Shown here piece by piece: positions 43,037-50,169 of a stretch of DNA of 64,000 nucleotides (position 1 is the first letter of the stretch; every line of letters starts with the position of its first letter). Source of the stretch: Phycisphaera sp. (lineage in GTDB: Bacteria; Planctomycetota; Phycisphaerae; Phycisphaerales; Zrk34). The stretch is taken from assembly GCA_016125285.1 (NCBI GenBank), contig WGMA01000028.1, positions 1-64,000 on the forward strand. The letters are read 5' to 3'. A model generated the notes under the pieces. The model was not told the DNA's origin. It worked only from the letters and a program-made list of their open reading frames with translations, and searched no databases. The position numbers were made by a program, and so were the translations under genes.

Positions 43037-44355
43037 ATCTGAAGAACTACTTCGACAAGGTCGTCTGCATCAACCTCGACCGCCGTGCCGATCGCTGGCA
43101 GCGTTTCCAAGATAACGTCGCCAGCGCCAGTTGGCCGTTCCGCGAGATCGAACGGTTCACCGCTGTGGACGGGCACAACGTGCCGGCCCCGGGCTGGTGG
43201 CGCGCCGGCGGCGGCGCGTGGGGTTGCCATCAATCCCACGTCCGCATCCTCCAGCAAGCGATTCAGGAAGGCGCGGAGTCGGTGCTGATCCTCGAAGACG
43301 ACGCTGTGCTTCCCCAGCGCTTCCCCGAGGTCGTCGAGACGTTCCTCGCCAAGGTGCCCGGTGAATGGGAGGGCATCATGCTCGGCGGACAGCACCTCCG
43401 CCCGCCCGACATCGTGGACAACGGCGTGGTCAAGGTCCGCAACGGCAACCGCACGCACGCCCACGCCCTGCGCGGCAACTATATTAAGGATGCATACCGG
43501 CACCTGTGCGACTACCCCAACCACGCCCAGCGGCCGCGTTTCCACGTCGACCATCGCCTGGGCATGCTGCACGAGAGCGGCAAGTACAAGGTCTACGCCC
43601 CCTCGCCCTGGCTGATCGGCCAGGACAGCGGCCGCAGCGACATCGCGGGGAACAACTTCAGCCTTCGCTTCTGGTCCGACGGCCCGTGGCAGCAGAACCA
43701 GCCCGACGAGCTGCCCCCGTTCGTCGCCGTCATCGGCCTGCACCGCTCCGGCTCCAGCGCCCTGGCCGGCGTCCTGCACAAACTCGGCGTCCACCTCGGC
43801 AACCAACTCGGCGGCTACGAGCCGCAGGGCGGATTCGAGGCGATCACCCTAGCCCACCTCTGCGAGCGGGCCTATCCATTCCCGTCGACCGAACTGGCCA
43901 TGCCGCGCGAGCAACTGGTCAATGAACTACGATCGTTCATCGATGAGAAGCGCCGCGAGGCGTTCCACAAGAATACCATCGCCGGCGGCAAGTACCCGCA
44001 CCTCTGTGCCATGGGCGACGAGTTGCGTGAAGCATGTGGCGACGCTCTGCGCGTGATCCACATCAACCGCCCGCTCGACGAATCGATCGCCTCGATCAAG
44101 GAGCGATCCGCCAAGGAGAAGGGCTGGCTGCGCATCACCGATGCCCAAGCCGAAGCCGTCCAGCGATGGCTTTGGGAGCGCAAGGCCGGGTTCCTCGCCG
44201 AGGTCGAGCACCTGACCGTCGAGTTCGACGATCTGCGGACCGATCCGACCGGGCAGATCGAACGGATCATCGACTACCTCGGCATCAAACCTACCGACGC
44301 ACAGGTCGCCGCCGCGTTTGGGCACGTGCGCACTGATACACCCGTTACGACCTGA
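43033..44355 (+). CDS. GT25 glycosyltransferase fused to a sulfotransferase domain
   Basis: Residues 1-205 match the GT25/LPS glycosyltransferase family: FDKVVCINLDRRADRWQRF, ERFTAVDGHNV, AWGCHQSHVRILQQAIQEGAESVLILEDDAVL (the EDD metal motif) and WEGIMLGGQHL. From about residue 230 FVAVIGLHRSGSSALAGVLHKLGVHLG is a sulfotransferase PAPS-binding loop, and RVIHINRPLDESIASIKERS a 3'-phosphate site. The second half would add sulfate to a glycan or protein. The gene overlaps the Ser-rich gene by four bases and ends the late operon. Confidence 0.85.
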   Translation: MNLKNYFDKVVCINLDRRADRWQRFQDNVASASWPFREIERFTAVDGHNVPAPGWWRAGGGAWGCHQSHVRILQQAIQEGAESVLILEDDAVLPQRFPEVVETFLAKVPGEWEGIMLGGQHLRPPDIVDNGVVKVRNGNRTHAHALRGNYIKDAYRHLCDYPNHAQRPRFHVDHRLGMLHESGKYKVYAPSPWLIGQDSGRSDIAGNNFSLRFWSDGPWQQNQPDELPPFVAVIGLHRSGSSALAGVLHKLGVHLGNQLGGYEPQGGFEAITLAHLCERAYPFPSTELAMPREQLVNELRSFIDEKRREAFHKNTIAGGKYPHLCAMGDELREACGDALRVIHINRPLDESIASIKERSAKEKGWLRITDAQAEAVQRWLWERKAGFLAEVEHLTVEFDDLRTDPTGQIERIIDYLGIKPTDAQVAAAFGHVRTDTPVTT

Positions 44356-44429
44356 GAACATTTCCGACAGCATGATTGAGGCGGTCTTCCCGCCCGATAC
44401 GATCTGAAGTAATCAATCAGCCCCCGGAA

Positions 44430-44464
44430 GCGCCCAGTTCGGCCCTCGGTCGGCCGGGCGTTTT
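44430..44464 (+). terminator. Rho-independent terminator of the phage late operon
   Basis: GCGCCC (44430-44435) pairs with GGGCG (44456-44460) with further pairing of CGGCC/GGCCG inside, and TTTT follows at 44461-44464. It lies 75 bases after the last phage gene and just before a convergent gene. Confidence 0.65.
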
Positions 44465-44475
44465 GATGCGCGGGC

Positions 44476-44781
44476 TCAAAAGGTGAACAACTCCCTGACC
44501 CGTGCTGCGCGGTAATAGATCGTGGACATCGTCACGCCCATCAATTGTTCAAATTCGCTGTTGAGCACGCCCGGGACACCGACGGGAATCTTTCCATCGT
44601 TGAACACAGCGTAAATGGCCCCAGCAGCCCAGCCTTCGGGCTTTCCTTTTGGTGGCGGCTCAATCGTCCGAAGAAGACGCAACGCCTTGTGCGCCCGCTT
44701 CTGCATGGCCGGATCGGGGTGGGCGGCAAAGAAGCGATCGATGTGCTCACGGCAGGCGAGCTCGAATTCAGCGTTACTCAC
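44476..44781 (-). CDS. DUF6398-like protein, 101 aa
   Basis: A GTG at 44781 is preceded by GGGAGGTCAATA on the minus strand. The product has KALRLLRTIEPPPKGKPEGWAAGAIYAVFND, then a helix-turn-helix-like end (LNSEFEQLMGVTMSTIYYRAARVRELF). This fits the DUF6398 pattern (KPxxWAAGxIYA, then a small HTH). Function unknown. It faces the phage late operon and shares its terminator region. Confidence 0.6.
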   Translation of the reverse strand: MSNAEFELACREHIDRFFAAHPDPAMQKRAHKALRLLRTIEPPPKGKPEGWAAGAIYAVFNDGKIPVGVPGVLNSEFEQLMGVTMSTIYYRAARVRELFTF

Positions 44782-45038
44782 TATTGACCTCCCGTAGAGT
44801 TTGCAGCCTACCACAAACGTTACATCAATATAACCGCAACACTACGAGGGCGATCGGGCACGTGTGGGCGGAATCAACGGTGACGCATGACGATGTGGTG
44901 GCCGGCGTGCCGACGCGGTACGTGGCGGTAGACAGGCTGATCGTGACGTCCACAGTTGGTATAACCACCGCTAATGATGGTCGACCCGCGGGCGTGTTCG
45001 CATGACAGTTTCTGCTCGGTCACGCCGTTTCCACGCGG

Positions 45039-45315
45039 TCAATGCGCTGCCAAGTAGGCCAGCATGGCGCACCACTGGCCGGCGGTGATTTGCTCGTAGC
45101 GGGTGTGGGCGGCGCGGAACACATGCGGGTCTACCGTCACGCCATTGCCCGCATCGACCATTGCGGACAGCCGCGTGTACATGACAAACAAACCCACGTG
45201 GGCCGTTGTCACGATGAGCCACAGCATGAGCAGGATCACGGTGTGTTTCCGGGAAGCGCGCGTGGCCAGCAGGTTCCACAACATCAACCCGAGCGCGACG
45301 ACGCCGACCTCGCCC
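45039..45315 (-). pseudogene. C-terminal remnant of a membrane protein
   Basis: The minus-strand frame ends at 45039 and reads VVALGLMLWNLLATRASRKHTVILLMLWLIVTTAHVGLFVMYTRLSAMVDAG ... AAHTRYEQITAGQWCAMLAYLAAH, with two membrane helices as in DUF4149-like or unnamed planctomycete membrane proteins. Upstream of about 45315 the sequence becomes an ABC ATPase on the opposite strand, so the N-terminus is missing. Confidence 0.6.
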
Positions 45316-45725
45316 GGCGCAAGCCGGGCGAACTGTCCGGCGGCCAGCAGCAACGCATCGCCCTGGCCCGCGCCATTGTCGCCAAGCCCGACTTCCTGCT
45401 GCTCGACGAACCCTTCGCCGGCCTCGACCTTCTGACCAGGGATTACATCCTCGACCACATCCGTAACCTGACCGACACGGTCGGCTACGCCGTTGTGCTG
45501 GTGACCCACGACCCGGCGGATGCAGCCCGCTTGTGCAGCCACGCGATCGCATTGGAAAACGCTCGCGTGATCGAGCACAGTGAACTGTCGGCGCTGTTGC
45601 AGCAACGCTCAGTCACAGTTGCTCAAGCGTTTCCAGCGGCACCAGCCCCGCCAATTGCGATTCGAACACATAATCTGCTTGGGCCCTTGACTCCGTACCA
45701 AGGTACGGCGTCTATGCTGAGATGA
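45316..45725 (+). pseudogene. C-terminal fragment of an ABC transporter ATPase
   Basis: The plus-strand frame reads RRKPGELSGGQQQRIALARAIVAKPDFLLLDEPFAGLDLLTRDYILDHIRNLTDTVGYAVVLVTHDPADAARLCSHAIALENARVIEHSELSALLQQ, i.e. ABC signature, Walker B and H-loop, but no Walker A or Q-loop. The 5' part is replaced by the inverted membrane-protein remnant, and the 3' end runs into the mer-type promoter. It is a scar of rearrangement, not a working gene. Confidence 0.8.
45687..45718 (+). promoter_or_regulatory. MerR-type promoter/operator of mercury unit A
   Basis: TTGACT (45687-45692) and TATGCT (45713-45718) are separated by 20 bases, the over-long spacing typical of MerR-activated promoters. The spacer holds the dyad CCGTACC-AA-GGTACGG (45693-45708), which matches the classical mer operator half-site. 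Transcription proceeds into merR itself, so the first regulator controls its own operon. Confidence 0.85.
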
Positions 45726-45742
45726 ATGCCAGGAGTACCGCC

Positions 45743-46147
45743 ATGCAGATGACCATCGGAAAGGTCGCCGAACGAGCCGGAGTGGGTGTGGAGACCGTGC
45801 GATTCTACGAGCGCAAGGGCCTGATCGATCGTCCACGACGACAGGGCTCGGCGTTCCGCCATTATCCGACGGAAGCCGTGCAGCGGATCCGCTTCATCAA
45901 GAGGGCGCAGGACTTGGGTTTCACGCTCAGCGAAATCGCCGAACTACTCGACCTGCGGCTTGAGCCAGGATGCACCTGTGGCGACATCAAGAACCGAGCC
46001 GAACAAAAGGCCCAAGACATTGATCGAAAAGTGCGAGACCTGCGTCGGATGAAGCGATCGCTGAACGAGTTGATCTCGGCATGTGACGGCAAGGGAAATG
46101 TGGACGGATGCCCCATACTCAACAGCCTGGGGGTCGAAGATCTGTGA
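45743..46147 (+). CDS. merR: MerR mercury-responsive regulator, unit A
   Basis: A MerR-family winged helix (MTIGKVAERAGVGVETVRFYERKGLIDRP) is followed by a dimerisation helix. Cys79, Cys114 and Cys123 stand at spacings 35 and 9, exactly those of the Hg(II)-binding triad of Tn501 MerR (82/117/126). An extra Cys77 is present. The ATG at 45743 has CAGGAGTACCGCC upstream. An upstream ATG at 45722 lies next to the -10. The 134-residue length is normal. Confidence 0.92.
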   Translation: MQMTIGKVAERAGVGVETVRFYERKGLIDRPRRQGSAFRHYPTEAVQRIRFIKRAQDLGFTLSEIAELLDLRLEPGCTCGDIKNRAEQKAQDIDRKVRDLRRMKRSLNELISACDGKGNVDGCPILNSLGVEDL

Positions 46148-46185
46148 CGTGTTGAAACCCTAACTCCCAAGAAAGGAGCCTTGTC

Positions 46186-46341
46186 ATGGCTGAACCACTG
46201 AAAAAAGGCGAACGGTACCGCTGTCCGAAAGATGAGTGCGGCTGTGAGATCGAAGTGACCAAGGGCGCGGACAACTGTCCGGCCGAGCACCCGCAACCAC
46301 CGAAGTGCTGCTGCGGCTGCGATATGGTCAAGGTCTCCTGA
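46186..46341 (+). CDS. Cys-rich metallothionein-like peptide, 51 aa
   Basis: AAAGGAGCCTTGTC precedes the ATG. The peptide MAEPLKKGERYRCPKDEC continues with GCEIEVTKGADNCPAEH and ends PPKCCCGCDMVKVS. Eight Cys are arranged as CxxxxCxC, C, and CCCxC. This suits binding of a soft metal such as Hg(II), Cd(II) or Cu(I). It is the first gene after merR in the operon. I know no named family with certainty. Confidence 0.75.
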   Translation: MAEPLKKGERYRCPKDECGCEIEVTKGADNCPAEHPQPPKCCCGCDMVKVS

Positions 46342-46408
46342 CGCCGTTGTCATGACCAGCGGCGCGCCGGCTTCGCGGCCGGCACGTCCTTTCACCTGCG
46401 GAGCCGAC

Positions 46409-47416
46409 ATGACCTCACGTCGTCGAAAGACACTGCGCTGGATTGCTGTGACCCTTACCCTGGTGGTCGGGCTGCCGCTTATCGCCTACCTGCTGTTCGG
46501 GTGGGGTTTGAATGTATCCGACCGCGTCGCCTCCTATCAGCGAGTCGAATCGTGGACGCAGGCGGACGGCATTCCATTTAATGACCCCTTTGCGATCGCT
46601 GTCGATCCGCGCAACGGCAATGTGTGCGTGACGGATGCGCGGAATCAGCGCGTGGTCGTGTTCGACGGCGATGGGACGTTTCTGCGACAGTTCGGCTCGG
46701 AGGGCAACGGCCCCGGCGAGTTCGAGCGGCCGACAGGCATCGCCGTTGGATCGGATGGATCGATCTACGTCGCCGACTACGACCTTGATCGGATTCAGAA
46801 GTTCGACGACACCGGCCGATTCATCCTTGAATGGGGAACGTCGGGCAGTGGGCCAAGGCGGTTTCAAGCGCCCAACGGGCTGGCCGTCGACGCCAACGGC
46901 AACGTGTATGTGGCCGACTTTCAGAACAAGGTTGTCAAGAGCTTCACGGACGAGGGCGAACCGATCGGAACCGTCGGCGAACCGGGCCAGTGGGGCGCAG
47001 GCAAGCTGGACTATCCGACCGACGTGGCGGCACTGCCAGATGGCGGCGTCATTGTGGCCGATGCGTACAACCACCGTTTGCAGCACTTCGGTCACGGTGG
47101 TGAACACCGGGCGAGTTGGGGCTGGCACCTGTTCTGGCTGGTGCCCCGGCCGGCGGCCGGGCGCGATGGGTTTCATGTACCGACCAGTGTCGCGTTCGAT
47201 CCCACTCATCGACTGATCCACGTCGCCGACAGCGCCAACCAGCGGGTGGTCATGCTCAACGCCGACGGCGCGTTTGTCGCGGATTGGGCGCTGCCCGAGT
47301 CGAGCCAACAGTACAGCCCAACCATGGTCACGGTATCGCCGGACGGCAAGCATGTGTACGCCACTGACACAGAGAACAACCGCGTGATCGTTCTCGAAGT
47401 CCGGTTCGATGAATGA
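46409..47416 (+). CDS. Membrane-anchored NHL-repeat beta-propeller protein
   Basis: The 335-residue product starts with a basic stretch and one membrane helix (LRWIAVTLTLVVGLPLIAYLLFGW), then repeats of NHL type: DPFAIAVDPRNGNVCVTDARNQRVVVFDGDGTFLRQFGSEG, RPTGIAVGSDGSIYVADYDLDRIQKFD, APNGLAVDANGNVYVADFQNKVVKSF, DVAALPDGGVIVADAYNHRLQHF, SVAFDPTHRLIHVADSANQRVVML. About six blades. NHL propellers bind proteins or glycans. The presence in a mercury operon is unexpected. The ATG at 46409 follows CGGAGCCGAC. Confidence 0.82.
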   Translation: MTSRRRKTLRWIAVTLTLVVGLPLIAYLLFGWGLNVSDRVASYQRVESWTQADGIPFNDPFAIAVDPRNGNVCVTDARNQRVVVFDGDGTFLRQFGSEGNGPGEFERPTGIAVGSDGSIYVADYDLDRIQKFDDTGRFILEWGTSGSGPRRFQAPNGLAVDANGNVYVADFQNKVVKSFTDEGEPIGTVGEPGQWGAGKLDYPTDVAALPDGGVIVADAYNHRLQHFGHGGEHRASWGWHLFWLVPRPAAGRDGFHVPTSVAFDPTHRLIHVADSANQRVVMLNADGAFVADWALPESSQQYSPTMVTVSPDGKHVYATDTENNRVIVLEVRFDE

Positions 47417-47455
47417 AGCACGCATCAATCAACATCATGCACAAGGAGCTGTTCC

Positions 47456-48313
47456 ATGTTATGCAAACTACCGACCATCCTCTTGCTGCTGACCCTCATG
47501 ACCGCTCCGGCACTGGCCGGTGAAAAACGTGTCACGGTTCATGTCAAAGGGCTGGCCTGTCCCTTCTGCACCTACAACCTCGAAAAACGCATCAAGACGC
47601 TCGACGGCGTGCCCGACAAGCCCAACTGGCGGGCCAGTGTCGAGAAAGGCACCGCCAGCTTTGACTGGAAGGCGGATGTGCCGTTCGACGAAGATGCGGT
47701 GCGAGAGCAAATCCGCAAGGCTGGCTTCACTCCCGGCAAGATGGAAGTCGCGGACGCGGACTCCCGCGCCAAGGAGCAGGCGTACCAGGGTAAGGCTCAT
47801 CTGATCGAAGTCTCCAACGATCAGGACAAGAAGCAAACCGTAATCGCGTTACAGGTTGGCGCTGGGGAGAACAGGCGCACGCTCACCCTCCGGCCGGCCG
47901 AACGGGCTGATCGTCAAGAGAGCTACGCGACGCTCAAGGCACGCCTGAAGGATGCGGCGACAAACGATTCAGTGCTCGTCACGGTGTATGGATTGCCTGC
48001 CGACAAGCCGAAAGGCGACATCATCCTGCATCGCTGGTCACCGCAGCGCTTCGGAGCCGAGGTCATCCTGAATGTTGACGAGTTGGCCTGCGAGCGCTGC
48101 TCGACCGGCGTCATGCGAACCGTGCGAGAGGTCAAAGGCGTGCTGCATGTCGAATCCGATCACGACGAGGACCGCGTGCATATCTGGACGCAATCACACG
48201 AACCCGACACCGCACCGCTCCGCAAGGCGATCGAGGATGCGGGTTTCAAGGTGACGCATGTACACGTCAAGTCAGTGAAGGACGAGGATGCAAACAAGCA
48301 TAAAGCCAAGTGA
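47456..48313 (+). CDS. Periplasmic protein with two heavy-metal-associated domains
   Basis: A signal peptide (MLCKLPTILLLLTLMTAPALA) precedes the first HMA-like domain (RVTVHVKGLACPFCTYNLEKRIKTLDGV with CxxC as CPFC). A middle region of mixed strands and helices follows, then a second HMA-like domain (AEVILNVDELACERCSTGVMRTVREVKGVLHVE, with CERC). Each CxxC can bind one soft metal ion, as in MerP. AAGGAGCTGTTCC precedes the ATG. A 285-residue two-HMA periplasmic protein is larger than any MerP. Confidence 0.82.
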   Translation: MLCKLPTILLLLTLMTAPALAGEKRVTVHVKGLACPFCTYNLEKRIKTLDGVPDKPNWRASVEKGTASFDWKADVPFDEDAVREQIRKAGFTPGKMEVADADSRAKEQAYQGKAHLIEVSNDQDKKQTVIALQVGAGENRRTLTLRPAERADRQESYATLKARLKDAATNDSVLVTVYGLPADKPKGDIILHRWSPQRFGAEVILNVDELACERCSTGVMRTVREVKGVLHVESDHDEDRVHIWTQSHEPDTAPLRKAIEDAGFKVTHVHVKSVKDEDANKHKAK

Positions 48314-48347
48314 ATGGGTGCACCAACGCATGAAAGGACAAATGAAC

Positions 48348-49178
48348 ATGACTCGATCCAACATTGCCACACTGCTGATGGCCGGGCTGTACTTGGCAAT
48401 CATCGCCGCCTACCCAACGGACCTTTACGCCGCGGGCCTGAACACGGATGTCGCCCTCACACCGCCCGAAGGCGGCACGATCATCCGTGTGCAATCACGC
48501 TACCTCGAACTGTCGGACGACCCCACACCGATGGGCCGTGAGGCCTCCGTTCTGGTTCATCCGGTGACGATCGTTCACGGCCTCACGTCGGACTTCACCG
48601 TGCTGGGAACCGTGCCGCTGGTGTACCAGGATGTCGAGTTCGCATCCGGCACGGAGGTTGACGAGTTCGGCGTCGGCGATGTCACGCTGCTGGCCAAGTA
48701 CCGCTTCTACCAGGACGACCAGCCGGGCATCACCACCCGTTGGGCTGCCATCGGCGGCCTGGAAGCACCCACCTACGATGAACCGTTCTCCAGCGAGAGC
48801 GTCGATCCAATCATCGGCACAGTCTGGACGCATCAGCGCCGCGACTGGTGGCTCGACTGGGACGTGCTCTACAAGTTCAACACCGGCGGCGGTCTCGACA
48901 GCGACGACGAGCTTCGCGGCGACGTGGCGCTTTCCTACAGATTACTTGGCGGCGAGAGCGGCGCAATCGGCCCTTGGGGCCTGTACGCCATCGGGGAAAT
49001 CAACGCAAAGTACATCACCGACGGCAGCACGCAACTGTTCGGCTCCCCCGGCTTGCAGTTCATCACGCCGCGCTGGATCCTCGAAGCTGGCGTGCAGCTA
49101 CCCATCCACCAGCACATGAAGTCACCGCGTCTGGAGACGGACTTCGTGTTCGTGTTCAGTCTGCGGTTTCAGTTTTGA
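48348..49178 (+). CDS. Outer-membrane beta-barrel protein
   Basis: After a signal peptide (NIATLLMAGLYLAIIAAYPTDLYAAG) come amphipathic strands such as TIIRVQSRYLELSD, DFTVLGTVPLVYQDVEF, DVTLLAKYRFYQDD and TRWAAIGGLEAPT, ending ETDFVFVFSLRFQF with a terminal Phe as required for barrel insertion. It resembles the phenol-degradation MetA-like/transporter OMP family. It could let a metal species or its ligand cross the outer membrane. The start at 48348 has AAAGGACAA upstream. Confidence 0.75.
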   Translation: MTRSNIATLLMAGLYLAIIAAYPTDLYAAGLNTDVALTPPEGGTIIRVQSRYLELSDDPTPMGREASVLVHPVTIVHGLTSDFTVLGTVPLVYQDVEFASGTEVDEFGVGDVTLLAKYRFYQDDQPGITTRWAAIGGLEAPTYDEPFSSESVDPIIGTVWTHQRRDWWLDWDVLYKFNTGGGLDSDDELRGDVALSYRLLGGESGAIGPWGLYAIGEINAKYITDGSTQLFGSPGLQFITPRWILEAGVQLPIHQHMKSPRLETDFVFVFSLRFQF

Positions 49179-49248
49179 GAGTTTCAACTGACTTTGGCCG
49201 GTCATGCTTTTTGTCCAGCGCGGCTGAGCGTATGAGTATCATGTCACT

Positions 49249-49701
49249 ATGAAATCGCACTACACGATCGGTGAGTTGGCCAAGGCGGCAGACGTCCCGA
49301 CTACCACTGTGCGCTATTACGAGCGTGCTGGCTTATTGCCGCCGGCGGGGCGGTCCAAGGCGAACTACCGGCTATACGACAACGCATCCCTGGAGCGGCT
49401 TCGATTCATTCGTGCCGCCCAGATGAGCGGGTTTTCGCTGGATGACATTTCCGTGATGCTGGAACTGAATGAGCAGCCGCGAGGCGCATGCGACAGCGTT
49501 CAGGAGTTGATCGAGCATCGGCTGGCTGGCGTGCGCAAGAAACTGGATGACCTGCAACACGTCGAGACCGTGTTGAAGTCGGCGCTTCGCTCTTGCCGCA
49601 AGGGCGAAGGACAGAAGGCGTGCGCCGTTCTCAGTCGCCTGCGGAAAGAGATACAGTCGGCGCGGAGCAAACGGACGTCCTCGCGGAAGGGTAAGAAATG
49701 A
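49249..49701 (+). CDS. merR: MerR mercury-responsive regulator, unit B
   Basis: A MerR winged helix ([39 protein letters not shown]) with Cys81, Cys116 and Cys125, spacings 35 and 9, identical to the Hg(II) triad of MerR proteins. The 150-residue product ends in a basic tail. It overlaps the YnfA-like gene by four bases. It probably acts on the promoter at 50067. It is only distantly similar to the unit A regulator, so the two have separate histories. Confidence 0.88.
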   Translation: MKSHYTIGELAKAADVPTTTVRYYERAGLLPPAGRSKANYRLYDNASLERLRFIRAAQMSGFSLDDISVMLELNEQPRGACDSVQELIEHRLAGVRKKLDDLQHVETVLKSALRSCRKGEGQKACAVLSRLRKEIQSARSKRTSSRKGKK

Positions 49702-50033
49702 TCGTCGTGTTGAAGACCACCGCACTCTTTGTGGTCACGGCACTGGCCGAGATCGTCGGTTGCTACCTCGTTTTCCGATGGCTTCGCAACGACGGTCCGA
49801 TGTGGCTGGCTGCGCCGGCCATGGCGAGCCTCGCCGTGTTCGCCTGGCTGCTGACGCTTCACCCGGGCGCTGCTGGGCGGACCTACGCCGCCTATGGAGC
49901 GGTGTACGTGGCCTCGGCGCTACTTTGGCTTTGGTGGGTCGAGGGGCAGCGCCCTACAACAACTGATTTGATCGGTGCGGGGCTGGCCGTAACGGGCATG
50001 ATGATCATGGTTGCCGGCCGACCGGCCGTCTGA
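49698..50033 (+). CDS. YnfA/UPF0060-family small membrane protein
   Basis: The 111-residue protein has four membrane helices ([24 protein letters not shown] ... [22 protein letters not shown] ... [27 protein letters not shown] ... [18 protein letters not shown]), the YnfA pattern including AEIxGCYLxxxW and AAYGGxYV. The family is related to small multidrug-resistance proteins. YnfA-like genes occur in mer clusters of several bacteria. A direct role in mercury handling is unproven. Confidence 0.88.
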   Translation: MIVVLKTTALFVVTALAEIVGCYLVFRWLRNDGPMWLAAPAMASLAVFAWLLTLHPGAAGRTYAAYGAVYVASALLWLWWVEGQRPTTTDLIGAGLAVTGMMIMVAGRPAV

Positions 50034-50066
50034 TTGACTCTCTCCAAGAAAAACTAGCGGTTGGAC

Positions 50067-50098
50067 TTGACCTTATACCTAAGTGCATGGTGTAAGCT
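50067..50098 (+). promoter_or_regulatory. MerR-type promoter/operator of mercury unit B
   Basis: TTGACC (50067-50072), 20 bases, TAAGCT (50093-50098). The spacer region holds CTTATACC (50072-50079) and GGTGTAAG (50089-50096), a dyad with one mismatch. The over-long spacing and central dyad are the marks of a MerR-regulated promoter. The half-site differs from the CCGTACC of unit A, implying that each MerR has its own operator. Confidence 0.75.
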
Positions 50099-50169
50099 TT
50101 AGTGTGGCGATCTGGTCCTGGCCCCGAATGGGGGCTTGGTCGACGGATCGCCCGCACGGAGATTCAACC

